Assembly: GCF_029633865.1 (NCBI RefSeq)
Contig: NC_079217.1
Span: 38,461,635 to 38,525,634 of the forward strand
Direction of reading: 5' to 3'
From: Lampris incognitus
Lineage: Eukaryota; Chordata; Actinopteri; Lampriformes; Lampridae
Length of the DNA stretch: 64,000 bases
The notes beneath the pieces are model-generated. The model saw nothing but the letters and a program-made list of their open reading frames with translations, had not been told where the DNA came from and ran no database searches. Made by a program: the position numbers and the translations under genes. Positions 43,716 to 54,393 of the stretch are shown one piece after another (positions within the stretch are counted from its first letter, which is position 1; each line of letters opens with the position of its first letter).

Positions 43716-43900
43716 TTAGTTACTAACTAACACATGCCTTGCATCTCTTGAGATGCGTTTTTTTTTTTAATTTTGTTTTAAAATACTTGACACTCCTTTC
43801 CCACGATACTTATGGTTTATGGTCATTTTGAGTTGAGAAATCATTTGTTTTTGCTTATGCTTGATTTTCTATATTCAAAACATTAATGATTTGGTGGGAG

Positions 43901-44350
43901 TGTAAATGACCCATATAATTTTGTCATAATATTTTTTATTATTATTGATTTGTATGGTGCTAATTATTGATTTGTATTTGGTGCCTAAAGTACAGTCCTG
44001 ATTGATATTAACAGCGAATTACACTTCCTTTTGTTATGTGACCTTTATTTGAAAAACTCTGGTCTCCCATGATGCTGTGCGCCGCTGCGAGAAAACGGCA
44101 GAACTAAACTGAAAGTTGAAGACGATGGTCATGTTCGCTATGCACAGAACGAATTCACAACTTATAATTCATTGATCATCATCATTTATTTAGCACCTAG
44201 CTGGAAGGCGAACAGCTCTTATGGTGGTTCTATGGTGTGTCTACGGTGTGACTAGTAAAATGCTGCAATAAATGGTTTGATACCGCACCACGGACCCATC
44301 AGTCGTTATTGGAGTGCATCGTCTGAATAAAGTCCGGCTGGAATGCTACA
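43901..44350 (+). repeat. 3' LTR of BEL
   Basis: 450 bases, TGTAAATGACCC to GAATGCTACA. The uninterrupted CCCATATAATTTTG at 43910-43923 is the empty site for the Tc1 element in the other LTR. Confidence 0.93.
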
Positions 44351-46555
44351 CTCCTCGCTCCGCCATCTCCAGCCTTTCCTCTGCCAGGGTTTGCTGGTCC
44401 TTAATGTGGCGCAGAAACATCCAAAGGGATGGGTGGCGCACTTGGACCGCATCATTTAGAGTGCGATAAGCTACAAAAACAAAAACAAGAGGTTAATCAT
44501 GTAAACTGTTAAAGAAATGTGAATATGCTGAACATGTTGACAGTGGCTTGATAAACATGAATGCATACTACAGCTTTAGGAGTGTAGGCCTTTGTGTGAT
44601 GTAGACCTCCAAAAATTATGCTGGATTGTGTTAAACTGATTTTTAAAATGAAAGTTAAATACATAGCCTATGGTGAATTCCACAGCTAATTGATGGAAAC
44701 GATGTAGATTTATCAAGCTTTAAGAGTATCCAAAGCAATGGTTGACTGCGAGTCCTACACCGATGCTATATTATTTTTTTAAATGATGATATAAATAATC
44801 GACTAAAAACAGTATAGCCTAATTTACACAACCATAATCATACAATTGGCCTACGTTATCATAGCCTGCACGCTTCTGTGGTTTCGCATGAAAATGTTAA
44901 GCGTGTTATGGGCCACACATCAAAAATAAAGTCTGTTCGCTGATTATTCAATAAATCAGAAAATAAGTCTTAGTCACTTACACTCAACGTGGTTGTTGGT
45001 CCTTTGCTCCATGTTGCGTGCATAGACGTTCCACATTGGATGTGGGAAGAGGGCTCCATTGTGGACGTATGTGTTCCCGACATACTGCAGGAAGTCATGC
45101 AGCTCTGGATGGCCCCGCTGGACGCGCCTCGTGTCCAGGTGGTGAACGAGCAGGGCGAAGTTGTCTTGAACTGTGTCCAGTGGTAGGTGGCCGAGTGCCA
45201 TCACCTTGCGGATTACTGCTGCCAACTGAAGGTCATCCCGGAATGCAGTAGTCAGTCCAAGTCTTTGCACCCTCTTCCACAGGGCTTGACTGAAATGGAA
45301 GTAGCATCCACTCACTTGTGCCCTTGGAAGTTCTGTTTCCAGCGCATTGATAAGCGCCTGTTCAAAGTCGCATATGACCTTTTGAGGTGCCCAGTGGTGC
45401 TGCATAATCCTCCTGGTTTCCCGTTTGATGCAATCGAGCACCTGCCGGTAGGCCCAATTGTGCGCTGGCCCATCAGCGCATGCACCAGAGGGATAACGAA
45501 GCCATGCATGTTTCCAAGTACTGTAAAAGCTCGGCTGAAGGGGCGGGGGGCACGTTCTGAACGTTGCATCCATATATACGGTTCCACAGCCTCGCAGCTT
45601 CCTGATGTTTCCCTCTGTGGCAAACACAGCGATAGCCCACTCGTTGTCTTGGTGCAGGAGGAACTGTTCCCTGTCCCATGTTTCAGCCCATGCACCTTCG
45701 ATGACGACATCCTCAAGTGTAGCTGGAATCGGGGCCATGACTGCTGCGCGTGCTCTGGCCATAACAGTCCTTACAGACTGGAATCCTTGTGGTGGTGGTC
45801 TGTCGCCGCCACCCTGGATTTGACGTTGCCGACGCTGCACGGTGCACCATTTCTCCGTCAGGGGGATGCACGTGTTCTCCAACATCGTGCACAATAATGT
45901 TAGCATCCACGTCCTCCCCTTCAAATCTATTTGTGATCAGTGGCACTCTACAGTTCCACCTCCAGCACCTCCATCTAATGGTGTCTTGATTGGTGCGGTG
46001 CTTCTGATATCTGAAGTTCTCATGTACCAACACTTTGCCCCCTCGATCACCATCCATAACTATCACCATTGTTTGTCTTCTTGTAGGCTAGTAAGCACAT
46101 GACAGTGAGTCCACGAGTTATCACCGATAACAACCGATTGTTGCAAATTGTTGCAAGTTGGCGGGCGGTTTAGACATTGGTGAATTTTGATCATGTGGTT
46201 TAGAATGCCAGGAAACTTGCGTGCAGATGACCACACAACCACGACAAGTTTTAAATATTTCCAAACTCGAAATCATGTGTGCATTTGGCTATTTATAAAT
46301 TATTTTTCGAGCAATATGTGTTTTGTGATTCAGCTTTAGCGTTGTTGATTAGCCTTTCATTCATATTTTGTCAAAAAGGCGTATTCATTAGCCTAGGCCT
46401 ATGTCCCGTTATTTCTGTAGCATACAGCATCTTAGAATCTTAAGAGACCAGGCAGATATTATTATTTTGTTGTTATTACCATGCTATATTAGCCTACTTT
46501 ATAATTATGAATATTTCAATTATCCAATTTTTAGCATTTCTAATATAAGGCTATA

Positions 46556-46675
46556 TTGTTATTATTATCATCATCATCATTATTATTATTATTAGGCTAT
46601 TATTATTATCATTATTATTATTATTATTATGTCATTATTATTATGTTATTATTATTATTATTATTATTAACATTA
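46556..46675. repeat. (ATT)n microsatellite
   Basis: Imprecise ATT/ATC trinucleotide repeat in the 5' half of the MULE. Confidence 0.9.
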
Positions 46676-46799
46676 CAATTATGATGCTTAAAGGGCCTTA
46701 CTGAGCAGATGGTTTCTATCTAATATCTGTCAGATGCTTTTCCCAATAAGCTGGTGTGGTTATGATGGGAACGACGGCTTTCTAGGGAACATAGAAGAA

Positions 46800-47038
46800 G
46801 TGGGTCGGAATTGGCCTATTGTCGGTATCAGCCAGCTTACGCAGGAGTCTATCCCTGGTACAATGCGCTAGACCTCTGGGAGATGGACTGCTGAGGATGG
46901 AACACAACACCTATCCTCAGCTCCCAGCACTTCTCGCACAATGTGCTACTCATACGCTGAGTTGGCGGCACCCGGGATCGAACTCACGACCTTGCGATCC
47001 ATAGGCAAGAGCTCTACCGACTGAGCTATGCCCGGGTA
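46800..47038 (-). mobile_element. tRNA-derived SINE inside the MULE
   Basis: On the minus strand, CATAGCTCAGTCGGTAGAGC (A box) and GTGAGTTCGATCCCGGG (B box) lie near 47033-46975. A 150-base non-tRNA body follows (about 46970-46800). The acceptor-stem halves do not pair and the body is SINE-like, so I do not call a tRNA gene. Confidence 0.7.
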
Positions 47039-47384
47039 CAATTGCCCAAGGAACATAGGCTTACTATATTACATTCAGACACAGACGAGCCAGCTCACCT
47101 ACTTGGCGAGGTGTATTTTCCTCGATAAGTGACACATTTCACGCATAAATATCATTGAACTACCGGGGTGGGTTATGTGCCCAAATATAGGCTATAGCCT
47201 AGTAAGTTGAAATTGGTTTAGTGTCGAAAGTTTCCACATACTTTAGCCAACCTGGACTTTGTGAATTCGTTTTTGTGATATAAAAATAGAAATCGTATGA
47301 TTTATTGTCTTCTTAATAATCTGCCCTAAATAATGCATTATTGAAAATGCACTTTTTGCGCCAAACAGCGTCAAACCTGCTGAC

Positions 47385-47642
47385 CGGGGAACATAGGACC
47401 TTTCTTTATAAATAGGGTCCTATGTTCCCCGGGTGCCCTAGGGGAACATAGGACCCTTTTTATAAAGAAAGGTCCCACGTTTCCCTGCACATACAAAACG
47501 GGGAACATAGGACCCTTTTGGGGAAAAGTGAGGAATATAGGGCCCTCTGTATACAAAAAGGTCCGATATTCCCCGGTCTCATACAAAGCGGGGAACATAG
47601 GACCCGGGGACTATAGGACCCAGGGACTATAGGGAGGACCCC
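47385..47642. repeat. Right MULE terminal array of hairpin motifs
   Basis: Several copies of GGGGAACATAGGACC alternate with GGTCCTATGTTCCCC. The pairs at 47385-47429 and around 47432-47485 would fold into clean hairpins. The outermost part repeats GGGACTATAGG. Confidence 0.88.
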
Positions 47643-47650
47643 TTTGACTT
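47643..47650. repeat. 8-base target duplication of the MULE, right copy
   Basis: TTTGACTT, identical to 35574-35581. Confidence 0.9.
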
Positions 47651-48311
47651 TATGCCGAGAATGCGGACACAGCTCTCACTTTGGTTATACAAGGACCGAA
47701 TGGCTTGTAGTAACTGCCTTGGCCCGGGGTACATGGTCGTAAGCCCTCTCTAAGTCCAAAAAACACATGTAGACTGGCTGGTCAAACTCCCATGCCTCCC
47801 TCAGCACTTCCGCAAGGGTAAAGAGTTGGTCCATTGTTCCATGGCCAGGAACGAATCCATATTTTTCCTCCTGGATCCAAGGTTCGACAATTGGTCGGGG
47901 CCTCCTTTCCAGCACCATACTAGAGTAGACTTTCCCAGGTAGGCTGAGCAGTTTGATGCCCTGATAACTTGAGCACACCCTCCAGTCCCCTTTTTTAAAT
48001 ATGGGAACTACCACCCCAGTCTGCCACTCCACAGGTACTGTCCCCGACCTCCACGCAACACTGAAGAGGCATGTCAGCCAAGACAGCCCAACAATGTCCA
48101 GAGCCTTCAGCATCTCAGGGCAAATCTCATCCACACCTTGTGGCTTGCCCAAAAAAACCTCCTTCTTCAGCCTGACGGCTTCCCTCACCATCAGTGTCCA
48201 CCAAAGGATTCTTAGGTAGCCACCTCGACAGGCATCAGTGACCTTATGACCACAGCTCCTACCTGCCACATCTACAATAGAGGCTTTGAACATGGCCCAC
48301 TCAGACTCCAT
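47651..48311 (-). pseudogene. LINE reverse transcriptase, N-terminal part
   Basis: The minus strand reads GKPQGVDEICPEMLKAL, VPVEWQTGVVVPIFKKGD, YQGIKLLSLPGKVYSSMVLE, YGFVPGHGTMDQLFTLAEVL and CFLDLERAYDHVPR, the fingers and palm start of a LINE reverse transcriptase. The final segment runs to the MULE junction in another frame. Confidence 0.88.
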
Positions 48312-48725
48312 GTCCCCAGCCTCCCTCGGGATACGCGAGAACTTCCAGAGGTGGGAGTTGAAGACCTCACAGACAGGGGCCTCTGCATTCCCAGTTTATG
48401 CTCACGACACATTTGGGTTTACCAGGTCTGTTCGGTAGCCTTCCCCGCCATCTGATCCAACTGGCCACCGGGTGGTGGTCAGTTGACAGCTCTGCTCCTC
48501 TCTTCACCCGAGTGTCCAAAACATATGGCCGCAGATCTGATGATATGACCACAAGGTCTATCATCGATCTTCGGCTTAAAGTGTGCTGGCACCAAGTAAA
48601 CTTATGAATTACTTATGTTCGAACATGGTGTTTGTTATGGCCAATCCATGACTCGCACAGAAGTCTAATAACAAAGCACCGCTTGGGTTCCGATCAGGGA
48701 GGCCGTTCCTCCGTATCATGCCCCT

Positions 48726-49205
48726 TCAGGTTTCTCCATGTTTGCCCACGTGAGCGTTGAATTCCCCCAGCAGAACTATAGAGTCCCCAGGTGGAACTCT
48801 ATACAGGACACCACCAAGAGACTCCAAGAAGGCCGGATATTCCAAACTGCTATTCGGTGCATAAGCGTATACAACAGTCAGAGCCTTCCCCCCAGTGACT
48901 CGCAGTCGTATAGAGGCAACTCTCTCATTCCCCGGGGAGAACTCCAACAAGCCAGCTCTCAACCGGGGACTTGTGAGCATCTCCACACCTGCCCAGCGCC
49001 TTTCACCTTGGCCAACTCCAGAAAAGTAACGAGTCCAGCCCCTCTCCAGGAATTTGGTACCAGAGCCCATGCTTTGTGTGGAGGTGATCCCAACTATATC
49101 TAGTTGGTACCGCTCCACCTCCCGCACCAGTTCAGGCTCCATCCCCTGCCAGAGAGGTGTCATTCCACATCCCGAGGACCAGTCTGCGATGCCAGAAGTC
49201 GGCAC
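48726..49205 (-). pseudogene. LINE apurinic-type endonuclease domain
   Basis: The minus strand reads [54 protein letters not shown] and [15 protein letters not shown]. The last corresponds to the conserved GDFN-H motif, with Glu in place of the catalytic Asp. It matches RTE-like EN domains with decay, upstream of the RT part. About 400 bases of leader lie beyond it to 49612. Confidence 0.85.
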
Positions 49206-49612
49206 GCCCCGGTCCCTGCCTTTGCGTGCCGCCCGCCCTGCACCCTACCCCAGTTCTCATCCCCACGGATGTATGGGTTCATGGGTTGGGGGTTCCATGT
49301 TGGTTTTTCAGGCTGGGCCCAACCAGGCCCCATAGGCCAAGGTTTGGCCACCAGATGCTCACTGGCGAGCTCCCTTCCCAGGGCCAGCTCCAAGAAGGGG
49401 CTCCAGTTTCCCTTTTCTGGTCGAGGTGCTGTGGCTCTGCTGTTGTAAATTCATCGGGTTTCTTGGGAATCGCTCTTAGTCTGGCCCCTCCCCTGGGACC
49501 AATTTGCCTTGGGAGATCCTACCAAGAGCTATTGCCCCCGATAACACAGCTCCCAGGATCAGTGGGACACTCAAACCCCTCCACCACGTTAAAGTGGCAA
49601 TTCTCAGAGGGG

Positions 49613-50345
49613 GCCAAAAGGGCAATTAAAGACAATTCAACACTGCAGGCTGAATCATTCACCCATGGCAAAGGATTCAGCCCTATGGCATGCTTCTGGT
49701 AGACCAAAATATGCGGAAATACTCAATGACTTGACCAACCAGCAACTGAAGACACCCTGTGTTTGTAGGTGGAATTCTCTTTATGACTGTTTGAATCGGC
49801 TTTTCTTTTTTTTTTCGGGAAATACTTCCTGAGATCATGCCTGCCTTGCAACTCTCACCATTCAACGAGGTAGAGGTTGATTTCCTTAAGGAATACGACA
49901 GAGTCCTCAAGCCCATTGCAACTGACTGCCTTCAAGGTCAGACCTCATGCTACTATGGTGAGCTCTTACTTTCCCTCTTTGCTGTTCAGGTTAAATTACA
50001 TGACATGCAAGCTTCAAACCTGTGGTATTGCTCACATATCCTGCAAGCCACCATAGCTGGCTTTGATAAATGTTTCAGTAGCTTCTTACAGCTGAAGACT
50101 GATGTCAATGAAGCCATCCTGGCTACAGCAACGCACCTGATTTTCAATATGAGGTGGTTGCCTCCCAAACTAGCCGCAGAGAACAGAATACATAACCTGT
50201 TTCTTCACTCAGCTGAAGAGCTTAGCCTTGTGTCAGAAAGTGAGACTGCCTCATTAAACACTACTGAAGAGAATGGAGACGATTTCTTCATCTTCTCTGA
50301 CCAGAGTATGGGTAAACTACTCTAACTTCAGTGTCTTAAGGTTAA
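49613..50345 (+). pseudogene. hAT transposase, middle part
   Basis: It resumes AKRAIKDNSTLQ and then, after a frameshift near 49680, LWHASGRPKYAEILNDL and CVCRWNSLYDCLNRL (the conserved RWNS motif), EYDRVLKPIATDCLQGQ and ATHLIFNMRWLP. It ends FIFSDQSMGKLL with a stop at about 50325. The C-terminal dimerisation region of the family is absent. Confidence 0.8.
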
Positions 50346-51403
50346 ACTGCAATTTCATGAATTAATAATCAAAAACGAATATTCATCATGTAGCCCCTTT
50401 TACCCTGTTACCCATTAAGGGCATGGCCCCGAGGTTCTCTCACTATAAGCCAATTTACATTAATCTTAGTTTGGGTTCGCTAATTATACAAATTAACATG
50501 AAATGAATAACCTTTAGATTAATAATCAAACAAGACAAAGTTGCAACTCGAAATATTTAGTTATTGTAAAAAAATTAATAAATAAATAGTGCACTTTCAC
50601 TATATCAGGCTCAATACAGTTCAAATACAATATTAAAGTACTGTAGCAAATTCGGGGGACAGTCCGGGAGACCGTCACCACAGCCAGGACGCGAACCCGT
50701 GGCTACCACTACACAAGCGACAACGTTAACCAGTCGACTAAAGGGTCCCACCCATTAGTCAAGGACCAACGTGTCGACTTATCCATGCATGTTACAGTAC
50801 GTTCCTTTTTCAATATTCCAAATCAAACACATTAAACATTAACTAAACTTAAGCCGGCATCTATCAAACTAATAAAGAGGTCCTCAAAAACCCACCCTTC
50901 CTAGGTGACAGGAAATGGCGGTGCACGCAAATGGTCCAGGCGCGGGTGAAAATGAGACGAAAGACTTGCTTCTGGTGACTTGTTCCCACGTGAGAATCCC
51001 ACGTAGCCAGAGGACCGTTGAGCAAACCCTGGTGGCTCAAACCGCTATCTGGTGCATAGGCCGCAGAACCAGTATGGCCAGTAGGGCCGTGGCCATACCT
51101 ACTTTGGCGTGCATCAAACATAAACATGTGTAAAAATTCAAATCGCAAATACGTTACATTCTTAATGTATTGCACTTTTGCGCGCTTCCTGGGCTAATTT
51201 CCACTAGCTGTAAGCCTACGTACAGTACGTAGCCTATCACAAGCAACAAACTTTGTTTCCTAATGATTGATTGGTTATTTGTGTCACATGAGCTTAGCGT
51301 CACATGGACGTGAATTTCACAGAACAAAATACCAGCGCTCTATGTAAGTAGACTAACTGCTAGTGTGTTCGATAAACTTTAAGCAATAGTAACGTTAAAA
51401 TTA
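50346..51403. other. Repeat-like DNA with a tRNA-derived segment
   Basis: About 50667-50750 is, on the minus strand, tRNA-like (TTAGTCGACTGGTTAACG and CGGGTTCGCGTCCTG). It resembles the + strand sequence at 58184-58257. The rest, including GC-rich 50880-51110, is unrecognised. Confidence 0.5.
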
Positions 51404-51832
51404 ATGATGAAGCGTCGAAAAACAACTGACTTCTTCGGGTCAAAGTTAACCAAGGTAGCTGAGACAACCACCGTCACTCCAGCCCACAATGAGCCCTCTG
51501 AGGAACCAGAAGTAGAATTTCTAACTGCCGCTGCTCCAACTAGCCCCTCTGCCGCCGCTACCCTCAACGTTATGAGCCTATTGCCAGATGTACACAGGCT
51601 GTTGAAATTGTTTTATACAATTCCCGTGTCAACTGCCAGCGCCGAGAGGTCTTTCTCAACCCTTCGTCGTATGAAGACTTATCTAAGATCAACAATGACT
51701 CAAAGGAGACTCAATGACATGATGTGCAGCCACACACACGGGGATGCTTTGGCCAATGTGGATGGTCTCGCCATTGCCAGTGACTTCATCCAGCACAACG
51801 AGAGACGGAGGAACTTCTCTGGGAACGTTTAA
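51404..51832 (+). CDS. Internally deleted hAT-derived protein
   Basis: An intact 142-codon frame. The N-terminus MMKRRKTTDFFGSKLTKV resembles the start of TTF/ZMYM-type hAT transposases. The C-terminal half is a hAT dimerisation domain (LFYTIPVSTASAERSFSTLR then RMKTYLRSTMTQRRLNDMM and DFIQHNERRR). The zinc-finger and catalytic parts between them, normally several hundred residues, are missing, yet the frame stays open. It may be a MITE-like deletion derivative or a small protein able to pair with full-length transposase. It differs from the split hAT at 32-50 kb. Expression is unknown. An upstream stop-free leader and promoter were not identified. Confidence 0.6.
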   Translation: MMKRRKTTDFFGSKLTKVAETTTVTPAHNEPSEEPEVEFLTAAAPTSPSAAATLNVMSLLPDVHRLLKLFYTIPVSTASAERSFSTLRRMKTYLRSTMTQRRLNDMMCSHTHGDALANVDGLAIASDFIQHNERRRNFSGNV

Positions 51833-51929
51833 GATGGGGTGATGAGCGTTGACATGTTTTAATCCTATGCAACTGGACTTGACATGTCAAATGATTTATG
51901 CTTTCTCATCATACAGATTATACTATTTG

Positions 51930-52330
51930 ACTGTGACTCACGTGTATCCAAAGGAGTTGAATCAAGTGCAACTGGACTTGGTATATATCCGTGAAGACGT
52001 TTTGCCTCTCATCCAAGAGGCTTCCTCAGTTCGTGCCTTTCTGACTAGACCAAGCTAGTCTGACTGGCTGGTGATGAGACTCAGTATTTATCCTCTAGGA
52101 GTCGTTGTCAGAGCTATTGATATGCGTGGCTCTTTTGTGTACCGATGTTATGGCCGCGCCCGTCGCCATCGGAGCTATTGATTTGCATTTGTTTAGCCGC
52201 GACGGTCGTTGGGGGTGTTGATTTCGACTTCATTGTTCAGTGGTCATGAGAGTCGTTGGAGCCGTTAGTGACCGACTGTTGTTCTTGGAGGCTAGGCTTC
52301 TTGAGTCTCCTGGGTAGAGATGAAAGGACA
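51930..52330. repeat. Dispersed repeat with Penelope-like terminal sequence
   Basis: CAAGTGCAACTGGACTTGGT, TATCCGTGAAGACG and CTCTCATCCAAGAGGCTTCC form a block I know as widespread in fish. On the minus strand it resembles the 3' end associated with Penelope-like elements. The family assignment is uncertain. Confidence 0.4.
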
Positions 52331-52389
52331 GAGGAGGAGGTCTGCGACACCACCTATCTCCCACTTACAATGCCGTCCTTTCGTCTTAT

Positions 52390-52970
52390 TGGAGCTATTG
52401 ATATGTTAGCGACGGGCGTGAGAGTCATCAACAGGGAAGTGCGAGACAAGTGTGTCAAGCTCCTCCAGAAACTCACCGAGGGGGCCTGGTGGGCGGTACA
52501 CAACCACGATGGTGAGTTTGACTGGATAAGAGACAGTAACAGCATAAAATTCAAAAGAGGGCGGAGAAAATTGTGGAATGGAAACAAGAGAGTATTTCCA
52601 TTTCAGGGAGATCAGCAGGCCAGTACCACCATCCCGCCTCCCAGCTCTGGGAGTGTGAGAAAAAGAGTACACATCAGACAGAGGTGCGGCTGTGGTAGTG
52701 TTTTCTAGCATTATCCAGGTCTCAGTTAGAGCAAGAAAGTTGAGGGAGAGCAAGGATGCGTAGCCTGAGATAAACTCAGCTTTCGGCACCGCAAACTGGC
52801 AATTCCAGAGCCCTCCCGTCACCACTTGCTCAACGTGAGTGGAGAGAGTGGGATAGATGAGATTGGTAGGGTCACACCGCCTAGGAGTGACCCAACGTCT
52901 ATGCCAGCCCCGGGAAGAGGAAAGGACAGGAATGCGAAGGAAACACACAGTCCATACTAGGTCCACAAAA
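52390..52970 (-). pseudogene. LINE endonuclease fragment
   Basis: The minus strand reads GGLWNCQFAVPKAEFISGYA, LNFLALTETWI, YSFSHTPRAGRRDGGTGLLI and TIVVVYRPPGP, the N-terminal endonuclease part of an L2-like LINE. No reverse transcriptase follows. The fragment ends near 52390 against another repeat. Confidence 0.8.
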
Positions 52971-54390
52971 TACAGATGACTGACCGGATCTAAAAAGAGC
53001 AGTCCATGCTTGACGAAGTCTTGGCTTGAAAAAGTCGCGCTTGCGTTTGTTTACTCTAGCCTTCATTCAATCCAGGTTTGTTTGCCTGAGGCTTGGAAGT
53101 AGCAGCAGTGATTTAAAGAGCACTGATTGCTAATTGTCTGCCAAGAGTGCAGGCCACACCCTGGCCACTTAACACCCAATTGGCCAAAGAGGTACACTGA
53201 AAAGAGGCCTATTGCCCAGAAACTGGACACTTATGTAAAACTCTATCAAACCCCAGACAGTACTATTAAAACTGCAAACAGCAAGTTACAAAGGGATATA
53301 TTTATAAGCTAAAAGGATAACTAAATCAAAACAGCTAGGCAATAAGAAATATTTAAGGGCACACTAGGTGAAAAACAGCTACAGCTAGAATAAGTAAATA
53401 AGACAAGTAAGTAAATAGAATAAGACAGTTACAATTAGAATAAGATCCCACTAGGAATCAGCAGCAGATGTATAGACAAAATGACTAATACTCAAGCAGC
53501 TGGAATAAGACTAGTAGCAACTTGTTAAGCAAGAAAGATGATACTTACTCTATTCTAGATGAACAAGCAATTCAGAATCACTCCAGAAGTTAAAATGCAC
53601 ACTGTGCATTACCAATGGTAAGAGCTGTTGGTTCTCTGCTAGGATAATGCTGAGATCAATGGGTGGGGTTTGAGCTGGTCTGGACTGTCCTTCACATGAG
53701 AGTGGAGGGCTAAGCTGGACTGGACTGTACTGCAAACAGATGTGTAGCCTGAAAAACATAAACCCAGCATATGTTCATGACCTTTTATTCAAGACATGTG
53801 ACTAATACAACAATATCTGTCCAAATAGGCATTTCTATTTGATGCAATAATTAACAACACAGAGAAGTACAGACATTTCAGGTTAATAGACAAGGACTTA
53901 CTTGGACTTATGACAGCAGTGATCTGACAGGGAGCAGAGCAGAGGAATGGGTAAGCTGATTTTCTGGTGATTCTGAGCTGGAAACAGAGGCATAAAACAC
54001 ATAGATTAGTTCAAGTTAACAAATATCCAAGTTTGAATATTTGAAGCATAATAAAATGAATTAGAAACAATAATACTTACCAATCGGCTTGCTTTCCATG
54101 ACTTGAGAGAGCCTGGTTTGACAGAGCTGGCTGGACACGAGAGAGCTGCGCATGACAGAGGAGCACACTCCCCGTTAGCCACTCCACCTTGTCATACCTA
54201 GAACACTTAAAACTCCGATTTACCAAGCCCACTCTCTGCACCAGCTTGATGGCGGCTGTTTCACTAGGTGGGCATTAAAACGCTGTATGCTAATCTCTTT
54301 TTCTTAGCTTTCTTAGCTTATCTTTCTCTGCGCTGCGAATACCAAAAGGTATGATGAAGATTGGACAACAAGTCAATATATAGGGTATGC
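52971..54390. other. Unclassified DNA, no gene recognised
   Basis: AT-rich sequence with short motifs such as CTGGACTGGACTGTAC and repeats of AATAAGAC (53390-53440). No exon or known element is recognised. Confidence 0.4.
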
Positions 54391-54393
54391 GGG

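Larger units (their letters stand above)
37131..44350 (+). mobile_element. BEL/Pao LTR retrotransposon, internally deleted
   Basis: Two LTRs starting TGTAAATGACCC and ending GGAATGCTACA flank gag and pol, with the 5-base duplication CTCCT. The order protease, reverse transcriptase, RNase H, integrase is that of BEL/Pao, but most of RNase H and the integrase core are missing. LTRs differ by about five substitutions over roughly 400 shared bases and one indel of about 32 bases, so insertion was recent relative to its hosts. Confidence 0.9.
36992..46069 (-). pseudogene. MULE transposase with FLYWCH zinc finger, split by BEL
   Basis: On the minus strand, from about 46069, a FLYWCH finger (VLVHENFRYQKHRTNQ, RWRCWRWNC, HDVGEHVHPPD) precedes the MULE domain: YMDATFRTCPPP (first Asp), VICDFEQALINALETE (second Asp), GCYFHFSQALWK and TNNHVE. 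A GT-AG intron (44981 down to 44471) joins HVE to SYRTLNDAVQVRHPSLWMFL. The C-terminus continues RLEMAERG, is interrupted by the BEL element, then reads DAPPRRDSKWRRLEARLL to a stop at 36994-36992. A frameshift lies between finger and transposase (about 45790-45880) and a compensating pair near 45440-45540. Such proteins cut and paste their element. This copy is dead. Confidence 0.85.
35582..47642 (-). mobile_element. Mutator-like element with FLYWCH finger
   Basis: The termini match in inverted orientation: GGGGCCGTGCCTATAGTCCC at the left and GGGGTCCTCCCTATAGTCCC read inward from the right, with an 8-base target duplication. Each end carries a 250-280-base array of alternating inverted motifs. 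The body encodes on the minus strand a FLYWCH-MULE transposase. The span is 12,061 bases. About 4.84 kb remain once the BEL element is taken out. A SINE-like sequence (46800-47038) and a foldback element (36453-36672) also lie inside. Confidence 0.85.
34658..49612 (-). mobile_element. LINE (RTE/Rex3-like), split by a MULE
   Basis: The minus-strand element begins near 49612 (TTAACGTGGTGGAGGGGTTT in the leader). It encodes an endonuclease and reverse transcriptase and ends at 34658 in GATGATGAGATGAGA, a short simple tail of the RTE kind. Without the insertion at 35582-47642 and the extra TTTGACTT it is about 2.88 kb. Reading continues as SCVRILGIKSN then TFSVGIGFRQGC across the MULE. Clade is inferred from the tail and motifs. 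Confidence 0.85.
32238..50345 (+). mobile_element. hAT-type transposon, split by a 15-kb insertion
   Basis: The left end is probably CAGAGATGGGCAGTATTTCA at 32238, typical of hAT ends. Coding remnants lie at 33435-34657 and resume at 49613. The two parts join as VSTTDAKRA then IKDNSTLQ in one frame once a single copy of the 12-base target duplication is removed. A SINE (33608-33836) interrupts the BED finger. I found no right inverted repeat or C-terminal dimerisation domain of this element, so the right end is uncertain and probably deleted after about 50345. Confidence 0.75.

Noticed and set aside
44989-45897. 236-codon + strand frame and neighbours
   Set aside because: They are antisense to the MULE transposase, whose minus-strand reading shows the FLYWCH and DDE motifs.
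46965-47036. tRNA gene on the minus strand
   Set aside because: A and B boxes are good but the acceptor stem does not pair and a SINE body follows. Treated as SINE.
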